Source: Leptidea sinapis | Lineage: Eukaryota > Arthropoda > Insecta > Lepidoptera > Pieridae | DNA: 64,000 bases | Reading direction: 5' to 3' | Assembly: GCF_905404315.1 (NCBI RefSeq) | Contig: NC_066294.1 | Location: 6,287,501 to 6,351,500, forward strand | Part shown: positions 21,063 through 31,326 of the stretch, piece after piece | How the letters are laid out: each line of letters starts with the position of its first letter | Numbering within the stretch: position 1 is the first letter of the stretch | Notes under the pieces: generated by a model | The model's input: only the letters and a program-made list of their open reading frames with translations | Told to the model about the DNA's origin: nothing | Database searches by the model: none | Position numbers and translations under genes: made by a program

Positions 21063-21124
21063 ATGTTGATATGTAGCCAGAGCCCATGGTCTTTGTTGGT
21101 ATGAGCGTTGCTGAACCCAGGGAT

Positions 21125-21375
21125 TCTTAGCACCCCCTGCCCCGTCGCTTATGTGGCTGCTACCGTGGCCACATGTGGCCGTGGGTACCGTGGTCATGCT
21201 TTTTTTCTGGGGAATTTTTTGCCGTAACTGCCACGCTTCGCAGGTTTTTGTCGGATTTGCGATCGCAGTAAATGTTGGTGCTTCTCGGAAGGATGCTGCT
21301 ACCCATCCTCCATTCTATTTATCCCTTAGTCGCCTCTTACGATACCCTCGGAGGGAGATAGGGTGATACCATTCT
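21125..21375. repeat. Dispersed repeat (possible LINE-derived)
   Basis: The segment with cccttagtcgcctcttacga, taccctcggagggagat, ggtgataccattctg and gcgataccacac is, from memory, a frequent lepidopteran interspersed motif. No second copy occurs in this window, so support is limited. A 71-codon open frame across it is not protein-like. Confidence 0.3.
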
Positions 21376-21459
21376 GGTGCGATACCACACGATTCGAGCA
21401 ACGGCATCAATGTAACACATAAAAGCATTTGCATTCCAGTTGCTTTAATTGCCAACGCG

Positions 21460-21775
21460 TTGAGCTGAATATCACCAGTCATAAACTTGGATATTACCCT
21501 CACTATCTGGAAGTGTGGTATGGTGTTCTTCCACAGTCTAGTAATAAAAAACTAACTGCCACAAACCAAACTACTGAATGAGCTTCTGTGCGTGGTTTAC
21601 GCAGGACGGTGACCGTGAAAAAACTCGAGTACATCTTTCTAAAGGCCTGCAACGTTTATTCAGTTCCTCTGGGGTTTGAAAGTACGCCTGCAGCAGTGAT
21701 CAGGTGACCTCACGCCGACCGTACGCTCACCTGACCTCCTCATCCATGGAAAATCACTAGATAGAATAAACCACT
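21460..21775 (+). mobile_element. Diverged LINE 3' end related to family B
   Basis: Aligns by eye with the 3' end of family B in the plus orientation: ctatctggaagtgtggtatg with the DVWR block, aatgagctt with the WNELP block, taaaggcctgcaacg, ttcctctgggg and ccgtacgctcacctgacctc, ctc before an A-rich end. Substitutions and indels abound, so it represents an older or sister subfamily. Confidence 0.5.
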
Positions 21776-22639
21776 ATGCTTTTGGCAGTGGTATGCCACC
21801 CATGAACTGATAGTTATCTGTGTTATATAAAAGTAAAGCTTGACACTACTGCGGAAACAAATAATATAGGTCTTCTAGGTGGTGTATATTAGGTCGCCAG
21901 AGATTAGTGTCTACAAAATAGACTGAATGGACATTAGAATATTGGTCCTGGTTAATTGTCGCCACCAGTAGGAGTACATAGCTTATTAATCACCATTGAG
22001 TGCGCAGACTTATTTTTGAAATAGATTTATTCAACTTGGAAGGGCATAAATATGTTTTCATATGTCAGATGGTACCATTAAAATGCAGTTTGATCTCAGC
22101 AGAATTGGCCAGGGGTGCAACAATAAAAAATAAACTTCTAAAACAGCAAAAATATTCTTAAGTTAGAATCTCACGAAAAAAGAAACCAATTCAATCATAT
22201 TAAATCTCTTAATAAGACACCTTGAGACTTACACGATTCTCTCCTTCTATAAGTACATTCTCTGTAATTTAGATAATAGGTGAACAGGCACTACTAGCAG
22301 CATCCATTCACAAGTGGACACATGTACCAGCCATCGCTTCCATTGGATATATTTGAGGGAAGGAGGCGACCCGGCAAACAACGTGTCGCAAGCAAGCAAT
22401 CTCAGCTATAATATATAATGTGTCTTTCTTTACCTTAAAATGAATTACTAACACATTATTAAGCAACTTAAGCATTACGCATTAAACTACAAATCCATTA
22501 TTTTCGCGCAAGACATTCTGCCTAGAACTAGGTGATAAATAGATTGAATTGAATTAGTAGAACATAATGTCGTACCAGGCAGGCAGCGGAATTACTTCTC
22601 ATTAGAATGGAATGTCCTTAAATCCAATGTACAGTACAT
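21776..22639. other. Unassigned stretch
   Basis: Contains the diverged relative (about 22300-22400) of the short repeat at 5385-5500. Otherwise nothing recognised. Confidence 0.35.
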
Positions 22640-23095
22640 TAATGTTTAATAGCAATGCACTTTGATTCTAGTTGTAGTGTATCCGCGAAATGACGCAGTT
22701 ACTTCGGAGTGACGACGGAACCATTTTTGTGTAGAGTAACGTAACGGTTTTAACACTTGAAAACATTTTTTTTTTACATTGTGCAATTTGTTATCGAGAC
22801 ACTTAGCCCGTAGGGCCCAGAAGCGCGGAGATTGTACCAAGTACTATCTTCTCGCCTCAATAGGGCTACTGGCAACCCAAGCGCTGGCAGTTATTTCGGT
22901 CATCGGATCAGCCTAGCTATCCAACGTGGAAATACTGCCAGTGATCTTGGTACGCTTCCCCATAGTGATAGTTTTAATTTGATGTAATCATGGTATGGTA
23001 AATATAATAATAATAATAAATCTTTATTGCAGGCATAAAATCCCATACACAATATTGAGTCGTACAAATAAAATAATATACAATACAATTATACA
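22640..23095 (-). mobile_element. Degenerate LINE-like remnant with (TTA)n tail
   Basis: Read on the minus strand, the right end is a T/A-rich stretch with tgcaataaagatttattatt followed by a (TTA)n-like run (23003-23017), which looks like a retrotransposon 3' end in reverse. The segment with PRSLAVFPRWIARLIR in a minus-strand frame (about 22900-22960) is shared, in opposite orientation, with 28318-28388. The family is not identified. Confidence 0.3.
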
Positions 23096-23814
23096 TTTTT
23101 TTTTACATTTATTTAACTCAGTCAGATAAAAGCAAAAAGAAAACAGCTTTGTGTCCAAAACTATTTTCTATTTGCTTCCCGATGTGTCCAGAGCCAATGG
23201 ACTATCATTGGACTACGCAGGTCCTGGCCCTCATTGGACTACCCAGGTCCAAGCCCAATATAATTATATATTTATTTTTTACATATTAAAGTAAGTAAAT
23301 AAAATTTTTATTATTTTTAAGATTTATACAACGTAATGAGAATTTTTCACCTGTTGGTTGATGTTTGTCAATTTACAGTTACGCGTTTTTCAAAACACTT
23401 TTTGCCTCGCAGAGCCACTTCATGGAATAATTTATCAGGTGTAGTATAATTCTCGAACCAATACAACTTAATCTGTTATAAACAGAGACTTCGTATTTCA
23501 TACTTTTGAAATTTGTTTAAAATAACCCATATTCTAATGCATTCGGACAACAAACCTGATTAACTGCTTGTACATCTGCCTAATACTTCAAAAATACCCT
23601 GAGTGACATATTACGCTTGTCAACTCAAGACATGTAAAGACTAAGTAACCCAGTAGTTTTAATTTGAAAATAATAATCAATAGAGACAGGGTATGTGACA
23701 ATCATGAGATTTTTTTTTCCATCCCCTATCATACTGTAATTTCATTATTTCTTCTTTCACTAAACCCTTGTACTTATAAGTTAATTAGGGTTGAATTCAA
23801 GTATATATAATTTT
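23096..23814. other. Unassigned stretch with short tandem
   Basis: Near 23198-23260 the unit attggactac.caggtcc.ggcc occurs twice in tandem with a few changes. Otherwise AT-rich and unrecognised. Confidence 0.35.
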
Positions 23815-23945
23815 ATAATATAATAATTAGGCATAGCTTGTACTATGGGTACTTACTTAAACATACAAAAATACATATGTTTATATATATTTTGCATGCA
23901 TGACTCGGAAACAAACATGTACATGTTTGCACATAGTAATAATAA
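23815..23945 (-). mobile_element. T3 SINE body fragment
   Basis: Body motifs acatacaaaaatacatatgt, catgactcggaaacaaacat and gtttgcaca match the T3 copies at 14395 and 63455, but the tRNA-like end is missing. Confidence 0.45.
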
Positions 23946-24344
23946 TTATTATTTTTTTTTCATAATTTTTTCATAGTATCAAAATATTCAGAGCGCAGTA
24001 GAAAGCAATAGAGCGCGTTGTCAGAGCACGCATTACGTGTGAGATAGTATGGTATTGTGGGGCAAAACAGGCGATTTAACGAGAATTTAAACAGAAATAT
24101 TAGACAGGAATTAGAACGATATGCTTATACGCCCACAGGCGTCGCTCTCAGCTCTCAACTCTCCGACGCTGTTGTGGACAGTTTATTGTATGATTTCATT
24201 GTTACAGCTGTAATAGATCATTGATAGATGCCAAACAATTAACAGATGTTATTGAGTGCTTGATTTCAATCTAACGCTGAAAAAAACTGTAGGTGACACA
24301 TGATTATTACCTTGTCTTCTATATGGCTGTCAAACATGAACTTT
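23946..24344. other. Unassigned stretch
   Basis: Contains a T-rich run at 23950-23970. No gene or shared repeat recognised. Confidence 0.35.
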
Positions 24345-24890
24345 CATGAATAAAGTTAAACAAAAGATTAGAACTGCACAGAGAGCAATAGAAAGAAGCA
24401 TATTGAAAATAAGAAAAATTTAAAAGATGTTGAATGTTCAATGTTCTAATTAGAGAAAGAACAAAAATAAAAGATGCACTGACCCACGCATTGAAACTAA
24501 AATGGCAATGGGCCGGTCATATATCACGCCTCACAGACAACAGATGGACGATAAAGACAACGAAATGGAAAGGGCCAGTGGGCATTAGAAAAGTTGGAAG
24601 ACCGTGTAAGAGGTGGGCTGATGATGTGATTGAATACGCTGGAAAAGACTGGCTAATATTGGGCAAAGACCGAATAGTGTGGAAAAAAATGGAGGAGGCC
24701 TTCACCCAAAGAGGGGCCCATACTACTAATTAAACATTAATTATTAAGAAATAGAAAAAAAAATAGTAACATAAAACTATTCTCTTTTTAAGTTCTTATA
24801 ATATTAGGTTTAAGTTAAGCTTACTAACAATAATAATAAGTTTGTTTATGAAATGGAATAAACGGCTTTTTTATTTTATTTTATTTATTG
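24345..24890 (+). mobile_element. RTE-type LINE C-terminal tail
   Basis: The plus strand encodes the end of an RTE-like ORF: RTAQRAIERSIL, then ERTKIKDALTHALKLKWQWA, GHISRLTDNRW, KVGRPCKRWADDVIEYAGKD and WKKMEEAFTQRG, with the stop at 24733. This WAGHI..R.W...GRP.KRW.DD layout is the standard C-terminus of insect RTE LINEs. A stop lies near 24420. The 3' untranslated part ends in cggcttttttattttatttt-type short tandems. RT and EN are absent, i.e. a strongly 5'-truncated insertion. Confidence 0.7.
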
Positions 24891-25128
24891 AGTGCTTAGA
24901 CTGGGTTGCATCATATTGGCTGTTATACTTAAGTTTTAATTCAAAAATCTCAATTCAAATTTAACGTTAACAGTAACGCTGCCTTTAACATACACTTCTC
25001 AACGTTTTCCTTAAAAGTCTGTAGCCAGTATTTTCAAAATAATAATAATAAGTAATATTTTTAGGACCTCACTTCTACAAGCAGTAGTCATCCGGTCATC
25101 CGTTAAATTATGCGGATTCGGAACCTTC
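24891..25128. other. Unassigned stretch
   Basis: AT-rich, with nothing recognised up to the mariner terminus. Confidence 0.3.
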
Positions 25129-25985
25129 AGGTGTACATACAAAATCTTTTGCACCTGGGTCATACCATTATTATTATAATACAGTACCAATTAGCTGACG
25201 TGTAATTTTTTAATAGTTTAAATCAGTTCATTAGATACGGTAATAGCAGTCATCATCAGATCACGTCCACGTCTGTCTTCAATGAATCAGGAATATACCA
25301 AGTCTTGCCATAAATACTGAAACAAAAAAATAATCTTTTGCATTTGCAATGCTTTTTAACATTTATTACTTTTGTGAGTTAGTTTAATACATAAATATAA
25401 ATCAAATTAAAATATAAAAAGTTTATTCGAAGTGGTCTCCATCGGCTGCAATACAGTCCTTTAAACGTTGAGGTCAGTTATCAATAGAACCACTCTTTCC
25501 ATGGGAAAATTTTTCACTGCCAATCGTACAGATTGTTTTAGGGACTCCAAATTATCATGCCGTACTCTCTTAAACTGACCATAAATCATAATACAGCAGA
25601 TTAAGATCGGGACTAGACGACGGCCAGTCTTCAGCTTCGATGAAGTCAAAAATATCCGTTTCCAACCAAGACTGCGACTTACTTTATGACCCGGCGCCGA
25701 GTCTTGCTGAAAGTACCATTCTTGATTATAGAACATATTATTTTTAGGAAGCTTAGCCACCTTCTCAACAATCATATTTTGAGACATCTGTGCCGAGGTT
25801 TTACAAAAATATAGCTCAGTAAATTCTTTATAGCAAACACCCGACCTAACCACCACACAAGAGAGTTTGATTTGAGTTAAACTCTTTCGGGTGCCACAAG
25901 TGACAAAAGATTTGCCACAGGTTATAAATTTGAGTGCTAAAAAATTACAGAATGCCTTATTATACAACATTGAATATTGATAATA
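25129..25985 (-). mobile_element. Mariner/Tc1-superfamily remnant
   Basis: The left end carries a mariner-like terminus (tcaggtgtacatacaaaatc, 25126-25145), the 3' end of this minus-strand element. The long 3' untranslated part includes a chance exon-like stretch. The 5' half, including the other terminus, is lost near 25985, where a family R fragment begins shortly after. Confidence 0.55.
25420..25970 (-). pseudogene. Mariner/Tc1-superfamily transposase C-terminal half
   Basis: The minus-strand frame preserves VCYKEFTELYFCK..., QEWYFQQDSAPGHK (second catalytic Asp in QQDSAPGH) and RHDNLESLKQSVRLAVKNFP, MERV. Across a frameshift, SSPDLNLLYYDLW corresponds to the third catalytic block, where the expected NPLDYDLW has lost the key Asp (LYYD). 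The end ...DHFE lies near 25420. The QQDSAPGHK motif points to a mariner relative outside the classic DD34D irritans/cecropia types. I cannot name the clade with confidence. Confidence 0.65.
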
Positions 25986-26003
25986 TTACTGATAATGTTT
26001 TAT

Positions 26004-26100
26004 TAATGAAAATAAGGGACGAGACGAGCAGGACGTTCAGTATGGTAATTGATACGCCCTGCCCATTACAATGCAGCGCTTTTCAATATTATTGAAAAAC
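26004..26100 (-). mobile_element. SINE-like repeat, family R (copy 5, 3' end only)
   Basis: Only the last ~90 bp of family R in reverse (aataagggacgagacgagca, ggacgttcag, ttgatacgccctgcccatta, caatgcag) before it breaks off. Confidence 0.6.
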
Positions 26101-26689
26101 TCTTGCTGCAGACATAATAGTAATTTAAACTGGAAGAAAATAGTTTAATATAAATACACAATTTTATACACAATTGTATAAAAATGCTGCTTGGAATATA
26201 ATTTAATTTATACGCGAACATTTACCCTTTGTCCACTAAGATCCATTGAAAATATTCGTTGATGGATAATTTTCCATTTTTATGTCAACTTTGATCCATT
26301 AGGCATTAATGAAGACTGTTGTACATAGTGGATTTTCAAGCACAAATGAGTGTAGAAAATTCCATTGCACACGTATGAGTAGTGATATACAAAACTCAAA
26401 TAAAATATATTACTACAATCTATAAGAACATTATACCATTAGAAGTGTGAGTCCAGACTCATCAAGAACTGATATTTTTTAAGATACCAGTATCTTAAAA
26501 AATATCAGTTCTTTCTGCGAAAAACTAGCAAATTCCATTTCTCGTTATAATTTATTTATTTATTTATTCATAGGAAACAAACAGTACTATGAATATTAAC
26601 AAATCAAAAACTCACACTTTCGCCAGTGAAATTTCCAACAATTTATACGACACTTTTAGTTAAAAGGGAACCAACGCAACGGTAACATA
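26101..26689. other. Unassigned stretch containing a perfect hairpin
   Basis: AT-rich and without a gene. The hairpin at 26464-26513 is the only structured feature noticed. Confidence 0.35.
26464..26513. other. Perfect 23-bp inverted repeat
   Basis: Arms 26464-26486 and 26491-26513 are exact reverse complements with a 4-base spacer (ccag). The arm contains aagaactgatattttttaag. Such a perfect palindrome-like structure is unusual in decaying DNA. It may be a very short fold-back element or a recent inverted duplication. No flanking duplication of 2-9 bp stands out. Confidence 0.95.
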
Positions 26690-26800
26690 AAAACCACAAA
26701 ATTATGTTTTTAAAGTGATAACCCTCACTTCTAGGATTAATACACAAATAAAATTTGAAAGACAAAATTTTATGGACGATGCGAGATTCGAACCCGTGTA
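26690..26800 (-). mobile_element. T1 SINE half-copy, inverted against 26796-26960
   Basis: The reverse complement reads a B-box (ggttcgaatctcgcatcgtc), the AT-rich tail and the block aatcctagaagtgagggtta, i.e. the 3' half of family T1. It abuts the intact T1 unit head-on in opposite orientation. Confidence 0.6.
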
Positions 26801-26960
26801 GATGAAGCCACAACCTGAGAGTTGAACAAAGCAAACAGAATTTTATAACGAGGCGGTACTCGAACGGTTAGCTCAGTTGGTTAGAGCACCGGCATGGAAC
26901 GCCGGAGGTCGTAGGGTCGAATCCCGCATCGTTCATAAAATTTATTATTCAAATTTTATT
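26796..26960 (+). mobile_element. tRNA-derived SINE, family T1
   Basis: The tRNA-like core at 26862-26934 (73 nt) folds as a near-complete cloverleaf. The acceptor is gaacggt with atcgttc, the D arm gctcagttggttagagc, the anticodon stem ccggc/gccgg around loop atggaac, and the T arm has a gtcgaat loop. A leader with acaacctgagagttgaac precedes it and the AT-rich tail tcaaattttatttg follows. Position 35 of the loop gives a GGA-type anticodon, but no Ser-type long variable arm exists, so I treat it as a SINE head, not a tRNA gene. Confidence 0.65.
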
Positions 26961-27811
26961 TGTAAATTAACAACTGAGTACAAGCTATATAAGTTACACA
27001 ATATTATACAGTTTATTTATTAGTTACAAATGAGTTACGTATTCAGAAAAAAAAATAAGAATGGGGTTAAAAAAATCAGCAATTATTTTAAATACCACAA
27101 ACCTGAACATTTTAACTTTTCATTTTCAATATGACGGTATGCTCTATTATAACAGCAACATGCCCGAATCATAAACCCGTTCTTTCCGTGTACTGTTCTC
27201 GCATAGGCAACATCTAATACATCTTTAAATCTTTTTTAATTTATCATATATAAAATTCAATAATATATATAATATGCTTTCCCACGCACGCGCATTATCC
27301 ATAAATAATTGTCCATTCATAATAATAAAATAACTGATTAAAATAGTAATGAGTACTATTTATTAATTAACTTTAACCAGCACATAAATATATCGTCCTG
27401 TATCTAGGATAATTACTCCTCAACCTACGAGTATGTACTCTAGATGTAACTATAACCCACATGTACCGCTATCCGCTCCGTGTTTGCGAATGTAAGATCG
27501 CTGTAAATCAGTAACTTGATACGGTAGTATCGTTGGTTCGTGTCCCGGACGAAACATTCTTGTTCGTATTTACTTACACGTCGCTTTAGGGATTGAGAGT
27601 TTGTGTAAGTGTAAGATTAATTTATAGAAGGCTTGTGCGGAACAATTCAATAGAATTGGTTGTAGCTCGGCCTTGTAATAAGAGTGATGAACAGATAAGT
27701 TAAAATAAATTCTGGTTGCAATCCGGGAGTCCCGGCAGAAGTGATAACTTGAACATTAACCTGGGTGCATATTTGAATATTTTGGAATGGCTAGGGAATA
27801 CAATATATAAT
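26961..27811. other. Unassigned stretch
   Basis: AT-rich up to about 27420, then more balanced sequence (27420-27780) including a B-box-like ggttcgtgtcccgg near 27535. No second copy in the window and no gene recognised. Confidence 0.35.
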
Positions 27812-28271
27812 GTTATTACCTTAGATTAAGGATTGGTATCCGCTGCGCTCCAACTAGATACCGCAGGCCTAGTCGCAAAGTGCGGCAACTAATACTACGC
27901 CCAAGTGGGCGTTCTTGAGCCAGTCTCGAACAATGTGTGACGTTGACGTGCCACATGTTCTGTTAAACTTTGCTAATAATTGAAACTAAAATGCCAATGG
28001 GTTGCGTAGTAAAACTTTGTAAAAATAATACTATAAGAAAAAAGAAAGACACTGGGATCACATATATCATTAGTAAGTATTTTGTATTTTATTAATTTTA
28101 ATGTAAAATAACGCAAAGCGTATGTTACAAAATTTGGAAGATTCCATTGAGTGTTAAGATGCCATGCACACAAGCATCTAATAGTTGCCGTAATAAAAAG
28201 CTATTGTTCTTAGGTAGTGCGGTATCTAGTTAGCGCGCAGCGGAGACCAATCCCTAATCTAAGGTTATTAC
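27812..28271 (+). mobile_element. THAP-bearing MITE family P2 with 8-bp TSD
   Basis: A 444-bp element (27820-28263) is flanked by identical 8-bp repeats gttattac (27812-27819 and 28264-28271). Terminal inverted repeats of about 45 bp start cttagattaaggattgg on the left and, as complement, cttagattagggattgg on the right, continuing through the gctgcgc and aactagatacc blocks. Inside, an ATG at 27991 opens a THAP-like frame. The 8-bp duplication plus THAP start suggests P-superfamily ancestry. A truncated copy is at 473-739. Confidence 0.75.
27991..28095 (+). pseudogene. THAP-like exon 1 remnant (P2 MITE)
   Basis: The frame MPMGCVVKLCKNN followed by IRKKKDTGITYII contains the C-x4-C pair (CVVKLC) and the KKKDTGITY-type continuation typical of THAP domains after the first zinc ligands. 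A gtaagt donor-like motif (28072-28077) falls just after ITYII, where a first exon could end. The frame runs to a stop at 28095. The later Cys-x2-His ligands are absent. This is a better preserved start than the one in family P1. Confidence 0.6.
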
Positions 28272-28317
28272 AATATGTATTAAAAACTATCACTACGAGA
28301 AAGTGTACCCAGAATAC

Positions 28318-28388
28318 TGGCAGCATTTCCGTGTTGGATGGCTAGTCTGATCCGTTGACCGAAATAGATGCCAGTGCTTGTTATTATA
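28318..28388 (+). repeat. Short block shared with 22870-22955 (inverted)
   Basis: actggcagcatttccgtgtt, ggatggctagtctgatccg, tgaccgaaata and tgccag.gcttg match the complement of 22870-22955. Probably a LINE scrap. Confidence 0.4.
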
Positions 28389-28432
28389 TATTGTATTAGA
28401 TTGTAATTAAAATAATTTGTGAAATGCTGAAG

Positions 28433-28610
28433 CTGCAAATATTGATTTAAGAAAGTGGCACTGACTTACTTGCCACTTCTTCTCTTTAACGCTCAACCTC
28501 TACGAATTGCTGGTAAATGTTATAATGTATATTTAATGTTTAACTTATGACATACATGAGTGTCATTTTATGACGTAACTTAATTTATCTGATTTCATTT
28601 GTATAAATTA
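28433..28610 (+). mobile_element. Diverged CR1-like LINE 3' end, family a relative
   Basis: tgccacttcttctc, gctcaacctctacgaattgc, tggtaaatg and tacatgagtgtcattttatg align with the family-a tail at 46873-47276 with many changes. Confidence 0.45.
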
Positions 28611-28989
28611 ATTTATAAGAATATCCAGAAAACTTCTATAACTTTACCGTTGCATGTTTGTTTCTCTGAATACCTTTATAGTCTTAAATACTAAGTCTAG
28701 CCTAGAGCTAGAAAGTAGGCATAATAGTTGTGTTGTGCCGGCTCTGATAAGATTATCTGTCGCATAAATTTGTCAGGTATATGTCAGACAACGCTGTGAT
28801 TGCCTTCCATACAACAAAGTATGTGTAACTCTTTAGCTAAGTTGCATAGTCAGATATCTTGGCTTACAAGCTTTGATATCTTTAAGAAAACAATTCGAAT
28901 TGACGTGCTTTACTTTATTTTTATTATCAGCATTTAATTAAGCATTTATTTGATTTAAATATAGAAAAAATATATTTACAAATCTTATA

Positions 28990-29372
28990 ATATAAATAAA
29001 TACGTGACACGTTGTTCATCCGCGATGGACTAACTAATGAACGGATTTTAATGGGGATTACTTCATTGAGTGCAGTTTAGTCTAACTTGAGAGATAGGAT
29101 AGTGTTGATTTCGATTTGGGACCCATAATTATTTTTATTTTCAATATTTGTTTTGTATGGACGGATTTTCTATGAGTGAATTTATTGACGCACGGGTTGA
29201 CAGTTCCACTGTGAAACAATTTCATTATAACAACAGTGAGAGTTTTTTACGAAATAATTCTTGATGTTTTGAAATATTATTGGCAAATTCCTATAAGATT
29301 TTTTTTTTAATAATCTACAGAACAACGTCTGTCCATCACGGACAAACAACGTGTCACGTAATTTATATATAT
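28990..29372 (+). mobile_element. Family H1 element with fold-back ends
   Basis: The body matches family H1 (8808-9170). Instead of the usual gtcagctagt end, after aacgtctgtcc it carries the reverse complement of its own 5' end (tccatcacggacaaacaacg, tgtcacgtaatttatatat). The two ends (28991-29027 and 29333-29370) thus form an imperfect 38-bp terminal inverted repeat unique to this copy in the window. Confidence 0.65.
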
Positions 29373-29769
29373 TAAGATGTAGATTTGAATTTAATATAAA
29401 TTTCTTGTAAGTGTGTTATAATGGAGCATTTAATAATTAAATTTACAGCAGTGAAATAAAATAATAGTCTAAATATATTATAGCTCAGCATGTGATCGCA
29501 GAATGTCGAGATTTCCTTATCAGAAGCCTGTATCTAGACGTAAAGATAAACAATATACCATTAAAGGACTGTGTCGTATTTCCTACGGTTTTAGCAATGT
29601 TCCGTTCCTATTGAGACATTTAACGGTACTGTTTTACAGTAAGGCCCGACACATGCGATATGCTAATTCTATGTTGTATTCGGATTCGATATATCCAACG
29701 GGCTTTCAATAAAAGCGAGAACTGATATGTGTTTTGAATTGTTATATACTTATTCTATCTTAATACGCG
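29373..29769. other. Unassigned stretch
   Basis: A 69-codon open frame (29503-29712) has no recognisable features or codon signature. No repeat match. Confidence 0.35.
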
Positions 29770-30120
29770 CTGTGGTCTGAAAGAGGATGTTGTTACAAGG
29801 AGAAAGGAATGCTGATATGGTTTGGACACGTGGAGTGAATGAGTGAAGAAAGAATGACGCTTCAAATATATAAGGCAAGTGTGAGTGGGTAAGTCGGTCG
29901 CGTGAGACCTCGCAGAACATTCGTTGACCAAATTGGGGACGTTTTGAGAAAAGGACGACGCGTTCAGGTATCGATACTACCGAAGCACCCGCAACCAGCG
30001 ATCATGTATGAAAAGAATAATGAATGTAGAGGAAGCGCGTGAGGTATGTAAGGATAGAAGCAAGTGGCATTCTATTGTCTCTGCCTACCCCGACGGGAAC
30101 AAGGCATGAGTGTACGTATG
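29770..30120 (+). mobile_element. LINE C-terminal tail (RTE-like or related)
   Basis: The plus strand, allowing one or two frameshifts and a stop, reads LKEDVVTRRKE, then MLIWFGHVE, RMSEERMTLQIYKASVSG, GRVRPRRTFVDQIGDVLRKG, then MKRIMNVEEAREVCKDRSKW and HSIVSAYPDGNKA. The WFGHVERM...RP...D..G...DR..W pattern is the C-terminal tail of a LINE ORF2 of RTE-like type. RT and EN are absent. A gtacgtatgtaa-like tail follows. Confidence 0.6.
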
Positions 30121-30988
30121 TAATTCTTTCTCTAGTATAGAGTAAAGTAGCATTATTGAATATAATAATTTAGCGATTCTCAATGTCATTTCATAATGAC
30201 AGTTAGCTATGGTAAACAAGAAGTCACAATACCACAGAATTTTGAATTCAAAATAGTTACTAATGCTGCGGCCAGCCTCGAGAAACTCTCTAAGAAAAAT
30301 GCGATTGACTCGACTGCATGTAACTTAAAATTTTGTAAAAAACGGAGATAGCCGAAATACATTACGTTTTAAGCAACTGTTTGCTTTCAAATTTACCAAG
30401 ATTATACTTCGTCGCCAATCAATAACTGCAACCTTCATAATAAACTAAATTTCAATTTTTACTTAGGCCGTCCCACCACTTAAAGAGATGCAGCAAAATA
30501 GAAATGGAAAGCGAATCTATTGCTACTGTAACCAATTTTGATGGTCAAGACTGAAGGCGTTAGCGTAGTATTTAGAATAACAAACACTACCGGACATATT
30601 GACAAAACAAAATGTGTCTATGTATCTATCTAATACGACTATGAGATACATCCAGTCAAATGGACTGTATTGGCAGCAATGGGATTTGGTTAGATTGGTG
30701 TTATGTAAGAACTCTAACAATTCCATTGTATCAGTGGAATATTTCATTGTCTTATCAAGTGCAACATACACTAAATCCACAGATATCGGTGCATTACCGC
30801 GAGTAAAGGCGCGTGCACATGAGTTACAGTTGCATTAGGCTCCACGATACGATATCTAAACGCCGCGCCGCGCAAACTAGGAACTGTCGTTAGTATTGTA
30901 CCGGTTATGACTGAACATAGTTAAGGGTGTCGTACACTATTTGATAGATATTTTATCATTTATCTAGAGCAAATAAGTTTTGACCGGT
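30121..30988. other. Unassigned stretch
   Basis: Contains overlapping open frames on both strands (about 30523-30838). Their mutual overlap and lack of motifs argue against genes. A small GC-rich patch is at 30860-30880. Confidence 0.35.
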
Positions 30989-31300
30989 CTTTTTTATGAA
31001 AATAAGGGAATAGACCAGCAGCACGTTCAGCTGATGATAATTGATACGCCCCGCTATTACAATGCAGTGCGGCTCAGGATTCTTGAAATAACCAAAAATT
31101 CTGAGCGGCAGTACAATTGCGCTCGTCACCTTGAGACGTAAGATGTTAAGTCTTATTTGCCCGGTAATTCCACTAGCTACGACGCCCTTCAGACCGCAAC
31201 ACAGTAATGTTTAAATATTACTGCTTCATAGCAGAAAAAAGTGCCGTTATGGTACCCATAATCTAGCCGGCATCCTGTGCAAAGGAGCCTCCCACTGGTT
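30989..31300 (-). mobile_element. SINE-like repeat, family R (copy 6)
   Basis: Near full length in reverse, from the T-rich run through ttgatacgccccgctattac, the paired tgcggctcagg and ctgagcggcag blocks, and ggtacccataatctagccgg, to gcctcccactgg. Confidence 0.7.
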
Positions 31301-31326
31301 AAATGTGGTTTTTAAATAGAAAGCTC

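Noticed and set aside
25260..25320. Exon-like stretch on the minus strand: tttttttgtttcag acceptor, open frame IYGKTWYIPDSLKTDVDVI and stop
   Set aside because: It lies between the mariner-type transposase stop (about 25420) and a mariner-like terminus (25126-25145), so it is most simply the 3' untranslated region of that element.
26862..26934. Functional tRNA gene
   Set aside because: The same leader, core and AT-rich tail recur at other loci. The anticodon would imply Ser but the long variable arm is missing, so it is a SINE head.
29503..29712. 69-codon plus-strand frame
   Set aside because: No motif, signal peptide or repeat relation. Its length is ordinary for chance in this composition.
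30523..30838. Overlapping 79-85 codon frames on both strands
   Set aside because: They overlap each other, lack motifs and show no relation to known families.
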